From NCBI RefSeq assembly GCF_012927305.1, contig NZ_JABBGH010000002.1:620001-684000 (forward strand): DNA of 64,000 nucleotides. Direction: 5' to 3'. Numbering within the stretch: the first letter of the stretch is position 1; each line of letters begins with the position of its first letter. The stretch is from Hymenobacter polaris. Lineage in GTDB: Bacteria > Bacteroidota > Bacteroidia > Cytophagales > Hymenobacteraceae. The notes below the pieces were generated by a model. The model worked only from the letters and a program-made list of their open reading frames with translations, was not told the DNA's origin and ran no database searches. A program made the translations under genes and the position numbers. Of the stretch, positions 35,707 to 44,953 are shown in pieces.

Positions 35707-36657
35707 TTACTGCCCCAGCAGCTCCGCCAGCAGCCCTTCCTTGAGGGCGTAGGCCGACGTGGTGATGCGCGTCAGGCCGTAGGTTTTGAGCACGTACTCC
35801 ACGATGATGCTGGCCACCACCAGCATGTCGGCCCGCATGGGGAACATGCCGGGCAGGGCCACCCGCTCGTCGTGGTTGAGGGTGAGCAACTGAGCAAAGT
35901 GGTGCTCAAAGTCGCTGACCGAGAGCCAGGTGCTGGGCGGCAGCTCGGCCTCGCGGCGCACGCGGCCCACCGTCAGGTCGGCCAGGGTGTCGAAGCTGCC
36001 GCTGCTGCCCACCAGGCCGGCCAGCGGGCTGTGCGCCGCCACGGCCGCCGTGAGGGGGGCTAGGGTTTCGGCCAGGTACTCCAGCTCGGCGTGCAGGCTT
36101 GCGCGCGGCAGCACCCCGGCGGGGTCGGGGAAGAACTTGTCGAGCAGGCGCTGGGCTCCAATCTCGAAGCTCTGCTTCCAGAAAATGGTGCTTTCGTTGG
36201 CAATAATGAACTCGACCGAGCCGCCACCGATGTCCATGAGTAGGCTCTTGTCGGGCCCTAGGGCCACCGCCTGCCGAATGCCCTTGGCAATGAGCTCGGC
36301 CTCGCGCTCGCCGGGAATCACCTCCACCTGAATGCCGGTCCCCTCCAGAATGTCGCGCACCAAGTCGGGGCCGTTGCGCGACACGCGCATGGCGCTGGTG
36401 GCCGTGGCGCGCACCTCCGTGGCCTGGTGCAACTCTATTTCCTCCTTGAAGCCGCGCATCGTTTGCAGGGCGCGGGCGTAGGGCGCGGGCGCTATTTCGC
36501 CCCGGCTGATGCCGCCTTCGCCCAGGCGCACGCCCACCTTGGTGCGCACCAGCACGTGCGGCGGTTGGCCGGGCCGGTCTTCTACTATCAGCAAGTGGAA
36601 AGTGTTGGTACCCATGTCGATAAGGGCCAGGCGGCGGTGTAGTACTGGTGCGTGCAT
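35707..36657 (-). CDS. Ppx/GppA-family phosphatase
   Basis: This 316-residue protein belongs to the ASKHA fold of exopolyphosphatase and pppGpp phosphatase: LALIDMGTNTFHLLIVED at the start (phosphate-1 loop), ATSAMRVSRNG, LLMDIGGGSVEFIIAN (phosphate-2) and LAGLVGSSGSFDTLADL later. It lacks the C-terminal HD-like domain found in longer Ppx proteins, so it may hydrolyse polyphosphate or pppGpp alone. It lies on the minus strand with a methyltransferase gene upstream-to-downstream on the same strand. Confidence 0.92.
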   Translation of the reverse strand: MHAPVLHRRLALIDMGTNTFHLLIVEDRPGQPPHVLVRTKVGVRLGEGGISRGEIAPAPYARALQTMRGFKEEIELHQATEVRATATSAMRVSRNGPDLVRDILEGTGIQVEVIPGEREAELIAKGIRQAVALGPDKSLLMDIGGGSVEFIIANESTIFWKQSFEIGAQRLLDKFFPDPAGVLPRASLHAELEYLAETLAPLTAAVAAHSPLAGLVGSSGSFDTLADLTVGRVRREAELPPSTWLSVSDFEHHFAQLLTLNHDERVALPGMFPMRADMLVVASIIVEYVLKTYGLTRITTSAYALKEGLLAELLGQ

Positions 36658-36663
36658 ACTATG

Positions 36664-36768
36664 GTTAGCTATTAGCTATTAGCTATTGGCTGCTAGCTGT
36701 TGGCTTTATAATGAGTGAAAACGGACTTGACAGAAAAGCTAATAGCCAGCAGTCAATAGCTAACAGCC
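36664..36768. repeat. AT-rich inverted repeat, family D
   Basis: GTTAGCTATTAGCTATTAGC is mirrored by GCTAATAGCCAGCAGTCAAT AGCTAAC with small mismatches. It includes short tandem TAGCTATT units. It fills the gap between the methyltransferase stop and the Ppx/GppA start. Confidence 0.75.
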
Positions 36769-36772
36769 AAAA

Positions 36773-37657
36773 TCAAGTGGCGAAGCGGCAGAAGGTGCCC
36801 AGCGGCAGCTTGCGCCGGTTGGCGTCGTGCAGGTAAATCTCGCCCAGCTCGCGCACCGCTTTCTTACCCGGAAAAATGGCCTGGGTGAGGTTGTCGAGAA
36901 TCAGCGCCGAGAAGCCCAGCGAGTAGAGGTTAACCACGAAAAAGTGGTCCTCGGGGTCGAGCAGCTGCTGGCTGAGCTTGAGTAGTTCGTTCAGTTCGTC
37001 TTCGAGCTGCCACTTCTCGCCGTTGGGGCCGCGGCCGTAGGCGGGCGGGTCCAGGATGAGGCCCTGGTACTTGCTGCCGCGCTTCACCTCGCGGCGCACG
37101 TACTTCATGGCGTCTTCCACCAGCCAGCGCACGCCATCGAGCTGGCTGGCTTCCATATTGTCGCGGGCCCAGAAGTTGACTTGCTTCACCGAGTCAAGGT
37201 GCGTGACGTCGGCCCCGGCGGCGCGGGCGGCCAGCGTGGCGGCGCCGGTGTAGGCAAACAGGTTGAGCACCCTAGGGGTAGCCGCGCGCCGCTTACGGGT
37301 CTGGTTGTAAATGAATTGCCAGTTGGGGTCCTGCTCGGGAAACAAGCCCACGTGCTTGAACGACGAGAGGCCCAGCCGGAAGCGCAGGCGCAGCCCATCG
37401 GGCCGCTCGTAGCCGATAACCCACTGCTCGGGCATGCCTTTTTTGAGCTGCCACTGGCCCTTCTCGGTGCTGCCGGGGGCGCGGGCGAAGGTGGCATCGG
37501 CCCGCTGCCACTCGCTGGCGGGCAGGGCCGCATCCCAGATGGCCTGAGGCTCGGGCCGGGCCAGCACGTACTGGCCAAAGCGCTCCAGCTTCTGAAAGTT
37601 GCCGCTGTCGAGCAGCGCGTAGTCGGGCCAGGGCGAGGTCGTCAGGAAGTCGTACAC
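36773..37657 (-). CDS. Class I SAM-dependent methyltransferase, RlmI/RlmK-like
   Basis: This 294-residue protein has a Rossmann-like methyltransferase core: VLNLFAYTGAATLAARAAGA near residue 130 (SAM-binding motif I), DSVKQVNFWARDNMEAS and GLILDPPAYGRGPNGEKW near 200 (the DPP(A/S/F)Y motif of rRNA cytosine methyltransferases). It lacks the PUA domain of full RlmI, so the substrate, probably rRNA cytosine, is tentative. Confidence 0.88.
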   Translation of the reverse strand: MYDFLTTSPWPDYALLDSGNFQKLERFGQYVLARPEPQAIWDAALPASEWQRADATFARAPGSTEKGQWQLKKGMPEQWVIGYERPDGLRLRFRLGLSSFKHVGLFPEQDPNWQFIYNQTRKRRAATPRVLNLFAYTGAATLAARAAGADVTHLDSVKQVNFWARDNMEASQLDGVRWLVEDAMKYVRREVKRGSKYQGLILDPPAYGRGPNGEKWQLEDELNELLKLSQQLLDPEDHFFVVNLYSLGFSALILDNLTQAIFPGKKAVRELGEIYLHDANRRKLPLGTFCRFAT

Positions 37658-37789
37658 GGGCGCAAAAGTACGGCGCTGGCGGGTGGGTGGGCGGCGGTCC
37701 GGCGCGGGGCCCTAGGCCCCCGCCTTGCCCCAAGGTCCCTTGAGCGAGTAAGCTGCCCAAAGCCATCCCGCCGGCCGTAACTTTACCTA

Positions 37790-39658
37790 ATGCCCACCCT
37801 CGCCCGAATTATCCGCGCTGCGCTCAGCTTGGCGGCCCTAGGGGCGTGCTCGGCGCCGAGCCCGGTGGCGGGCCCGGCCGAGGAGCTCTACGAGTGCCGC
37901 GAGGTGTACCAGCCCCACCGCGGCCGCCTCTACGACCGGCACCACCAGCTGCTGGCCGCCAACGAGTTGCACTACACGCTGACCTTGCCCAAAGGCCGGC
38001 CCTTCGACACGGTGGCCTTCAACCAGCTGATGGGCTGGCCGGCCGGCGCCCTGCAAGCCCGCGCAGCCGCGGCCCGCCCGCCCGCCGGGCCGGCACCCCA
38101 GCTGCCCCCCGCCCTGGCCGACTCGCTGGCCGCCCTGGGCAAGCTGCCCGTGGCCCCCCGGCCCCAGCGCTGGCCGGTGCAGCTGCCCCTCACGGCGCTA
38201 GAGGCCAAGGCTTTTCGCCGCCACGCCGGCGAATTTCCGGGCCTAGGGGTGCGCCGCCAGCGCGAGCTGACCTACGCCACCACCGTGGCCGCCCCGGTGC
38301 TGGGCTACACCCCGGCCGCCGCCCAGCAGTACCTGTGGCTGGCCCAGCACCTCGAGCGGGGCCGCTTCTACCGCCTGCGCAGCGGCGGCGTCGAGGGCTA
38401 CTACAACGCCCTGCTCACCGGCCGGCGAGGTGCCTACCACCCCCTCACCGACGGCCACGGCCACGTGCACGGCCGCTGGGCCGCCGACACTATTTTTCAG
38501 CCGGGGCAGGACCTGCACCTGAGCCTCGACCTGAAGCTGCAAGCCTACGCCGAGCGGCTGCTGGGCGAGCGGCGCGGCTACATCGTGGCCCTGGAGCCCA
38601 GCACCGGCGAGATTCTGGCCTGCGTGTCGGGCCCCACTTACGACCCGGCCGCCCTCACCGCGACCGGCCGCAACGCCGAGCGCCGCGCCCTGCTGCGCGA
38701 TGAGGACATGCCGCTGCTCAACCGCCCGGCGCTGGTGGCCAACCCGCCCGGCTCGGTGTTTAAGCTCGTGAACGCGGCCGTGGCGTTGCAGCTCGGTGCC
38801 ATCCCGGCCGATACCTCGTTTGCCTGCGACCAGTCACTGATAAACTGCGTGCACGCGCACCCTAGGGCCCGCAACTTGACAATGGCCCTCAAATACAGCT
38901 GCAACCCCTACTTCTACCAGGTGTTGCGGGCGGTGGTAAACGGTCGCCCCCCCGCCGGCGCCGACACCAGCGCCCTGCGCCACGCCAACCTGGCCGCCTG
39001 GCGCCGCACCGTCAAGTCGTTTGGCCTCGATACGGTGCTAGGGGTGGACGTGCCCCGCGAGCGGCCCGGCTTCCTGCCCACGCCCGCCTACTACGACCAC
39101 GCCCGCGGCACCACCAACTGGAAGTTTTCGAGTATCCACTCGCTCAGCATCGGGCAGGGCGAAATCAACCTCACCGGCCTGCAAACGGCCAACGTGCTAG
39201 CCATCATTGCCAACCGCGGCTGGTACCTCACGCCCCACTTCGTGCGCGCCATTGGCAGCACCGGCCGGCCGCTGGCGCGCTTCCTCGACGTGCACCGCAC
39301 CTTGGTAGATAGCGCCAACCTGGCCGCGCTGGTGCCGGGCATGGTGGCCGCCATGCAGCGCGGCGGCACCGCCGAGCTGGCCAGCCTCGCCGACGTGGGC
39401 ATTACGGTGGCGGGCAAAACCGGCACCGTGCAAAACGACGAGGGCGACGACCACGCCACCTTCGCCGGCTTCGCGCCCGCTAGCAAACCCAAAATCGTGG
39501 TGGCCGTGTACATCGAGAACGCCGGCTTCGGCGGGCTCTCGGCCGCGCCCTGCGCTGCCCTCCTCATGGAAAAATACCTAAAGGGCCACATCGCCCCCAA
39601 GCGCAAGCGCTGGGAAAAGTGGCTGCGCTGCGGCGACCTCGCCAGCCAAGGACACTAA
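37790..39658 (+). CDS. Penicillin-binding protein 2-like transpeptidase with lipoprotein signal
   Basis: This 622-residue protein has a dimerisation region (RGRLYDRHHQLLAANELHYT near residue 45) and a transpeptidase domain. The active-site Ser is in PGSVFKLVNA near residue 321, with YSCNP near 369 and AGKTGTVQND near 542. It crosslinks peptidoglycan in the periplasm. Unusually, the N-terminus (ARIIRAALSLAALGACSAPS) looks like a lipoprotein signal with lipobox LGAC rather than a simple membrane anchor. It is not next to rodA or mreB genes. Its stop overlaps the convergent jetD stop (4 bases). It is probably a second, accessory PBP2. Confidence 0.88.
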   Translation: MPTLARIIRAALSLAALGACSAPSPVAGPAEELYECREVYQPHRGRLYDRHHQLLAANELHYTLTLPKGRPFDTVAFNQLMGWPAGALQARAAAARPPAGPAPQLPPALADSLAALGKLPVAPRPQRWPVQLPLTALEAKAFRRHAGEFPGLGVRRQRELTYATTVAAPVLGYTPAAAQQYLWLAQHLERGRFYRLRSGGVEGYYNALLTGRRGAYHPLTDGHGHVHGRWAADTIFQPGQDLHLSLDLKLQAYAERLLGERRGYIVALEPSTGEILACVSGPTYDPAALTATGRNAERRALLRDEDMPLLNRPALVANPPGSVFKLVNAAVALQLGAIPADTSFACDQSLINCVHAHPRARNLTMALKYSCNPYFYQVLRAVVNGRPPAGADTSALRHANLAAWRRTVKSFGLDTVLGVDVPRERPGFLPTPAYYDHARGTTNWKFSSIHSLSIGQGEINLTGLQTANVLAIIANRGWYLTPHFVRAIGSTGRPLARFLDVHRTLVDSANLAALVPGMVAAMQRGGTAELASLADVGITVAGKTGTVQNDEGDDHATFAGFAPASKPKIVVAVYIENAGFGGLSAAPCAALLMEKYLKGHIAPKRKRWEKWLRCGDLASQGH

Positions 39659-40806
39659 TCGCCGCATTGCTCGTTGTGTATTACTTGCCCTATACTGGTC
39701 GCCACGTAATGCGCCGGCAGCTGCTCCTGCTCCAGCCGGGCATTGGTGGCCAGCAGCTGTTGGTATAACTCCTGCTCGGCATCAGTGAGGCCCGGCAGCT
39801 GCTGACCCACGAAATTGCCGCCTAGCCCGCCCTGGTAGTAACGGCCGAAGGTGCCCGCGTCCATCAGCAGCGACTGCGCGGCGGGGTAGTGCGCCCGCAG
39901 CCGCGCTAGTATCTGGAAGCCGTGCACATCGAGGTCGCCCCAATAAAACAGCTGTTTGGCGGCTAGCCAGTCGGCCCCGGCCAGCAAAGCCACGGCGAAG
40001 CCGCCGCCCCAGATGGCTACCGCGTCCGGCACGGCCGGAAAGGAGAGGAACGTGGTCAGGTTTTCGATGATGAAGACCAGGCGCACCGGCAGGTTCAGGT
40101 GCTGAAACTCGCTCACCCATAAGCTCAACTGCGACACGGCTGGGTGCAGCCGGGCGGCTGCGTCCAGAAAGCGGAGCTTAATGCTCGGCTCTTCCAGCAA
40201 CAAGTGAAAGCGCCGGAAGAAGTCGGTTTCTTCGGCTCGCACGTGGTCGGGAATCAAGTAGTCGAGGAGCGGGCGCAAGGCGGCTTGGTGCTGCTCCATA
40301 AACTTAGTGGGCAGCCCTAGGGGTAAGTTGCGCACGTACTGGTTGGGCTGCGGATTTGCCTGGAAATACCCGCAAACCGTCAGCAGCGCCGGCCAGTCGG
40401 CGGCGTGGTCTAGTAGCAGCTTCGGGGTGGCTTGCAGCAGCGGCAGCAGCGCGGGCACGGCGGCGGCCGTGCGGGCAGCGTTGGCCGCAAAGGCTTCGTA
40501 CTCCGCTTGCTTGTCAAGATACCCTAGGAAATCGGCGCGCGTGTCGAAGGCGATGCCGCTGATTTCGCTCTGGCCGGTTTTCTTGTTGGGCTTGATAGTC
40601 AACGTGTAGCCGTGGCCCAGCCGGTTTTTGGAGTGCGCCAGCAGCTCGCGCTGCTGGGCGTGAATGTGCGCGGTGCCCTGCGCCCGGTCTAGCGTTTTGC
40701 TGGCCCGCAGGGAAAGCGGAAAAATCTCCTCGCCAGCCAGGTGCGCCCGCAGCACGTCGGGGTATTTGCGCAGGGCTTTGGCGCGCAGCTCGGGCAGGCT
40801 AATCAT
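39655..40806 (-). CDS. jetD: Wadjet type I nuclease subunit JetD
   Basis: This 383-residue protein matches JetD (DUF3322 plus DUF2220). The N-terminal half is DUF3322-like. The C-terminal Toprim domain, related to topoisomerase VI, shows VFIIENLTTF with Glu248 and FYWGDLDVHGFQIL with Asp291 and Asp293, the metal-binding residues needed to cut DNA. In Wadjet, JetD cleaves plasmid DNA recognised by the JetABC SMC complex. Its start overlaps jetC by 8 bases. The last gene of the operon, it ends against the PBP2 gene. Confidence 0.95.
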   Translation of the reverse strand: MISLPELRAKALRKYPDVLRAHLAGEEIFPLSLRASKTLDRAQGTAHIHAQQRELLAHSKNRLGHGYTLTIKPNKKTGQSEISGIAFDTRADFLGYLDKQAEYEAFAANAARTAAAVPALLPLLQATPKLLLDHAADWPALLTVCGYFQANPQPNQYVRNLPLGLPTKFMEQHQAALRPLLDYLIPDHVRAEETDFFRRFHLLLEEPSIKLRFLDAAARLHPAVSQLSLWVSEFQHLNLPVRLVFIIENLTTFLSFPAVPDAVAIWGGGFAVALLAGADWLAAKQLFYWGDLDVHGFQILARLRAHYPAAQSLLMDAGTFGRYYQGGLGGNFVGQQLPGLTDAEQELYQQLLATNARLEQEQLPAHYVATSIGQVIHNEQCGD

Positions 40807-43800
40807 GGCTGATTTCGGCGGCTAGCAACGCCTCTTTTTCAGCCTGGTACACCCGGATGGGAATGTCGCGCACCACCGAGCGGCGCTTGTCGTGCTTGGC
40901 TTTCGTGACCCAGTGAATCACGCGCACGTCCTTTTCCAGCAGGTGCAGCGAGGTAAGCGGCGTCACTACCATCAACTGCAAGCCCAGGCTGGCGCAGAGT
41001 TTGAGCAGGTAGGCCGACTTGTCTTCATCGAGCTTGCTAAAGGCCTCGTCAATTACGATAAACCGGAACGAGCGGTGCCCGCCCGCCTCGCGGTTGATGC
41101 CGAACTGGTAGGCAATGGCCGCCCCCAGCACCGTGTAGGCCAGCTGCGCACCCTCGCCGCCCGAAAGGCTGCCCGAGCTTTCGTACACCTGCTTCGAGCT
41201 GTGGTCGGCCCGGTAGTATTCGCGGGCCTTGAAGCTCGACCAGTTGCGCACGTCGGTTACTTCGAGGCGCCATTTTTCCTGGTCGCGCAGGGCCAGGATG
41301 AAGGGCTGAATAACCGACGTGAAATGCTCAATTTCCAGCGCGCGCTGGTCTTTGGCCAGCCCGTGCAGCGTGAGGTCGGGCTGCCAGTTGCGGAGTTGCT
41401 CGAAACGAAACTTGTGGATGAGCGGCCTAGGCGAGTCGGTGCGCTCTAGCTGAATGTAGGTGTCGGGGTTGAGGTTAAACGCAATGCCGCGCAGCGACTC
41501 ATTTATTTGGTCGATGGTGTCGCGGATAAGCTCGTGCTGCTCTTCCAGCGAAGTCACGAAGTCGCTCAGCGCCTTGGTCACGCCGCGCTTGAATTCGTCA
41601 TGAAAGCGGCTTTCCAGCTCGGTCAGGTTTTCGTGCCGGATGCTCTGGTAGCGGTCCAGGTATTCGGGCAGCCGCTCGATGTCGGCGTTCAGCTCGCGAG
41701 TATCGCTTTCCCAATCGGTGAACTTGGTAGTGACGGCCGCGCCGGGCCGCAGGTAGCCGTCCATCGCGTGGCAAATCTGCCGAGCCAGCGCCTGCACCTG
41801 CTCGTGCTGCCGGCCAATGCGGCGCTGCATCTCCTGCTCAAACTGCTGCTTCTGCGCCGCAAACTGCGCGTAGCTAAGCTGGCGAGCCAGCTCCTGCGTC
41901 AGCTCCCGCAGGCCACCTAGGTCGGCCGCCTGGCGCTCCGATTCGAAAGCTTCAAGCTGCCGCTGCGCCGTTTGCCGTTGCTGCCGAAGCGTCTTCAGCA
42001 AGTCTTCGGTGCGGGTGATGCGCTGCTTGGTCTGGTCGCGGGCGTTAGCCAAGTGCTTCAGCTCTTCCTTCAGCGCCCGCAGCTGCTCCTGCATGGTTTT
42101 CAGGGCGGTGCTGTCGTTTTCCAGCGCGTCGCGCCGGGTCGTCAGGTCTTGGATTTGTAAAGTATCAGCGTGATGGTCGATTTTAGAAAACTGCTGCGCC
42201 AGCAGAAAATTACCGAACCTGATTTCCTGCTCTTCGGCTTGCTCGATTTCTTTGGTTAGGCGACGCAGGCCAGCTTCGGCTTTGGCAATGGCCTCGCTCA
42301 GGGTGCGGGCCTGGCGGGTGCGCTCGCGGCGCAGCTCGCGGTTGTCCCAGCCCAGAATGTGCTCCTGGCGGCGGCTGTCGTCGCGCTCGTGGCGGTTTTT
42401 GTGGCGCACCAGGCCCGAGGGCAGCAACGCCTTGTCGGCCCGCTCAAAAGTGGCTTCATCCTCTGTGCACAGGTGGTCGAAGCGGCTGGCAATGTGGTGC
42501 TCGGCCCAGGCCGCGTAGTCGCTGTCGGGGTTGAATTCGAGCTTGCCCCACACCGTGCGTTCGTCCGGAAACAGCGAGGCCGGTGCCCGCCGCTCCACGC
42601 GGTGAAACACGATTTTGCCGCGCAAGTCGCGCTGCTCGTGCACGTAGGCCCGCACCGCTGAGTACAGCCGCTCGGGCACCAGCAAACTCAGGCCGGTGCT
42701 TTGCAGCAGCTTTTCGAGGGCGTCGTTCCACACGGCGCGCTCGCCGGGCTTCACCTGCATCACCTCGGCCACGAAGGGAATTTCAGCCTCGCTGGCCGCC
42801 ACGGCCGCCAATATTTCCTGCCTGATTTCAGCCGGCCGGCGGATGATTTTACCGCTGCTGCTTTCGAGCTGCTTCAGCTCCGCCTCCAATTCGGTAAATT
42901 CCTTTTTCTGGCCTTCAATGCCCGAGCGCGCCGCAAATTTCTGGTCGTCTAGCTCCTGCCTAGTCTGGCGCAGCACCAGCTGCAAGGCCAGCGCCTGCTC
43001 GATGTTGGCGGCGAAGGCGCCCGCGTCGGGGTTTTCCACCAGCCCTAGGTGGCGGGCCAGCGTGTTGTAGCCGCGCAAGCTTTTCTCCTTCTCAGCTTTA
43101 CTTTTGGTCAGGTCGTTGATGTCGCGGTTCAGGTCGCGAATTTGCTGCGCCACCTGGTTGTTGGCCACCTGCACTTCCAGCGCTACCCGCTGCGTATCAG
43201 TGGCTTCGTGCGCTTGCTCCTGCTGCCCGAGCAGGTCGATGAGCTGGTCCAGCTCCCGGTTTTGCCGCGCTATTTCTTCCCCCCAAAGGGCCACCTGCCG
43301 CTCGGCAAACCACGACTCCAACAGTTGCTGCTGCGCCCGCAGCTGGCGCAGCGTCTGCCGCTGCTGCTCGTAGTCGGCGCTCAGCTCGTGCACGGGTTGC
43401 AGCAGGTGCAGCTGGGTGCGGGCCTTTTCGAGGGCGCGGTAGGCCGTGAGCAGCGTCTGGTAATTGCTGAGCAGCTTCGCAAACTCCGCTTCGGCGGTGC
43501 TCTCCTCCAGCATGTTGACGCGGATAAACTCGTCGAGGTCGCCCAGCACTTTCATGCCCACGGTCTGGTTGAACAAGGTCAGGGCCTTATCGCTGCGCAT
43601 CCCAAACAGGCGCTGAAACGCCGCCGCGTACTTCGGAAACGCATCGAAGTCCTCCACCACGCGGTCGGCAAATTTCTTCTTCAACTGGCTCACCCACTGC
43701 CCGCCCGCGCCAAACTGAATGTGCTCGGCAATATTCAATTCGGCCTTGGCCACCAAGTAGCGCCGCTGCAAGCCGCTCGCGTTAAACCAGCGCACCTGCA

Positions 43801-44212
43801 CCAGCGTCACGGGCAGGCTCTGGGCATTGGTAAACGCCCCTAGGATGATGGAAAACGTGCCCTCTCGCTTGCGCAGCTGCTCCACCCGCGACTTCTGCTG
43901 CTCCTCGCCCTGCGTGCGCCCGTAGTGCCCCTCCACGTAAGATTCTTCGCTGCGGTCGGTGCGCTTCTGCGCCCCCGACGACTGGTTGAAAAACCGCTTC
44001 GCCGGGTTCACCAGCAAGGCCAGTAGCCCATCCACGAGCGTAGTTTTGCCCGAGCCGTTCGCGCCCGTTAATAGGGTATTCTGGCCGCCCGGCGTCAGCT
44101 CCCAAATGTCGTTTTGCGCGCTGCCCTCGTGGAAAGTACCCCAGTTGAACACTTGCAGCCGCTGCAAGCGGTAGCCCGCCGGCCCGGTCAGCTCCTCAAA
44201 CAGATTCAGCAT
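40799..44212 (-). CDS. jetC: Wadjet type I SMC-like ATPase JetC
   Basis: This 1137-residue SMC/MukB-like ATPase has Walker A GANGSGKTTLVDGLLALL at residues 50-67. Two long coiled-coil arms flank a central hinge around residues 480-600 (PGERAVWNDALEKLLQSTGL). The ABC signature SLSGGEGAQLAYT lies near residue 1016 and Walker B FIVIDEAFSKLDED near 1050. Together with JetA and JetB it forms the loop-extruding complex that senses small circular DNA. It is preceded by jetB with a 4-base gap. All catalytic motifs are intact. Confidence 0.96.
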   Translation of the reverse strand: MLNLFEELTGPAGYRLQRLQVFNWGTFHEGSAQNDIWELTPGGQNTLLTGANGSGKTTLVDGLLALLVNPAKRFFNQSSGAQKRTDRSEESYVEGHYGRTQGEEQQKSRVEQLRKREGTFSIILGAFTNAQSLPVTLVQVRWFNASGLQRRYLVAKAELNIAEHIQFGAGGQWVSQLKKKFADRVVEDFDAFPKYAAAFQRLFGMRSDKALTLFNQTVGMKVLGDLDEFIRVNMLEESTAEAEFAKLLSNYQTLLTAYRALEKARTQLHLLQPVHELSADYEQQRQTLRQLRAQQQLLESWFAERQVALWGEEIARQNRELDQLIDLLGQQEQAHEATDTQRVALEVQVANNQVAQQIRDLNRDINDLTKSKAEKEKSLRGYNTLARHLGLVENPDAGAFAANIEQALALQLVLRQTRQELDDQKFAARSGIEGQKKEFTELEAELKQLESSSGKIIRRPAEIRQEILAAVAASEAEIPFVAEVMQVKPGERAVWNDALEKLLQSTGLSLLVPERLYSAVRAYVHEQRDLRGKIVFHRVERRAPASLFPDERTVWGKLEFNPDSDYAAWAEHHIASRFDHLCTEDEATFERADKALLPSGLVRHKNRHERDDSRRQEHILGWDNRELRRERTRQARTLSEAIAKAEAGLRRLTKEIEQAEEQEIRFGNFLLAQQFSKIDHHADTLQIQDLTTRRDALENDSTALKTMQEQLRALKEELKHLANARDQTKQRITRTEDLLKTLRQQRQTAQRQLEAFESERQAADLGGLRELTQELARQLSYAQFAAQKQQFEQEMQRRIGRQHEQVQALARQICHAMDGYLRPGAAVTTKFTDWESDTRELNADIERLPEYLDRYQSIRHENLTELESRFHDEFKRGVTKALSDFVTSLEEQHELIRDTIDQINESLRGIAFNLNPDTYIQLERTDSPRPLIHKFRFEQLRNWQPDLTLHGLAKDQRALEIEHFTSVIQPFILALRDQEKWRLEVTDVRNWSSFKAREYYRADHSSKQVYESSGSLSGGEGAQLAYTVLGAAIAYQFGINREAGGHRSFRFIVIDEAFSKLDEDKSAYLLKLCASLGLQLMVVTPLTSLHLLEKDVRVIHWVTKAKHDKRRSVVRDIPIRVYQAEKEALLAAEISHD

Positions 44213-44216
44213 GGCG

Positions 44217-44783
44217 TTACAACTTTTCCTTGAATTCTTCGAGTTTTTCGAGCGAAATTTTGGCCTTGAGCAGTGCCTTTACCTCGTACTGCGTCTGGTC
44301 GGGCTGGGCGTCGTCGCGGCGGTTCACCTTCAGCAGGCCGTGTGCTACCAGCTTCTCTATCACCTCATCTAGCTTATTAAGCCACGCCTTGCGATTCGTG
44401 GGCTGCTGAAAAAACAGCTCGACCCGCTCCCGGATTTCCACCCGCGTGGCAAACAGGCGGCGGGTGGTGGTTTGGGCGCTGGCTTCGTGCTCTTCCAGCC
44501 ACTCGCGCAGCACCACGGCCAGCAGGCTTTGCTCGTAGCTGAGGCCCACGCGGCGCAGTAGCCGCAGGGGCGGCGCGGGGTCGTCCTCGGCCGGCGCGGG
44601 CTGCGTGAGGCGGGCGTAGCCATCGGTGCGGTTTACATCTAATTGTACCCCGATTTGCTCAAAATACGCCCGTACAGCCACTTCGTGGTCTTGCAGCTGC
44701 TGCCAATACTGCGGTTCATCGTCGGCGTACAGCGCATGCGTTTGCAGGATTTTGATGATAAGGGAAGCGTAAGGTTTGGGCAT
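44217..44783 (-). CDS. jetB: Wadjet type I subunit JetB (DUF4194)
   Basis: This 188-residue protein matches the DUF4194/MksE-like subunit: ASLIIKILQTHALYADDEPQ at the start, YEQSLLAVVLREWLEEHEAS, and VEIRERVELFFQQPTNRKAW with the winged-helix end GLLKVNRRDDAQPDQTQYEV. It binds the kleisin JetA. I use ATG 44783 because the longer in-frame reading begins inside the family A palindrome between jetA and jetB. That spacer of 170 bases is unusual for this operon. Confidence 0.93.
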   Translation of the reverse strand: MPKPYASLIIKILQTHALYADDEPQYWQQLQDHEVAVRAYFEQIGVQLDVNRTDGYARLTQPAPAEDDPAPPLRLLRRVGLSYEQSLLAVVLREWLEEHEASAQTTTRRLFATRVEIRERVELFFQQPTNRKAWLNKLDEVIEKLVAHGLLKVNRRDDAQPDQTQYEVKALLKAKISLEKLEEFKEKL

Positions 44784-44822
44784 CGGTTTGTTTTTGAGTT
44801 CGGGTAGGAATTGGTAGAATTT

Positions 44823-44950
44823 AACCGTCATGCTGAGCGGAGCGCAGCGAAGTCGAAGCATCTCTGCCGCACCGTTGCTAGCGATAGAGGTTAGTATTGA
44901 GGTAGAGATGCTTCGACTCCGCTGCGCTCCGCTCAGCATGACGGACGGTT
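44823..44950. repeat. Long inverted repeat, family A, copy 7, inside the Wadjet operon
   Basis: The arms AACCGTCATGCTGAGCGGAG and CTCCGCTCAGCATGACGG carry an extended inner stem (CGCAGCGAAGTCGAAGCATC) compared with other copies. It starts 4 bases after the jetA stop and ends about 40 bases before jetB. Confidence 0.95.
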
Positions 44951-44953
44951 TTT

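Noticed and set aside
36664..36768. Repeated TAGCTATT units suggesting a CRISPR or direct-repeat array
   Set aside because: Units are adjacent with no spacers, and the overall structure is an inverted repeat.
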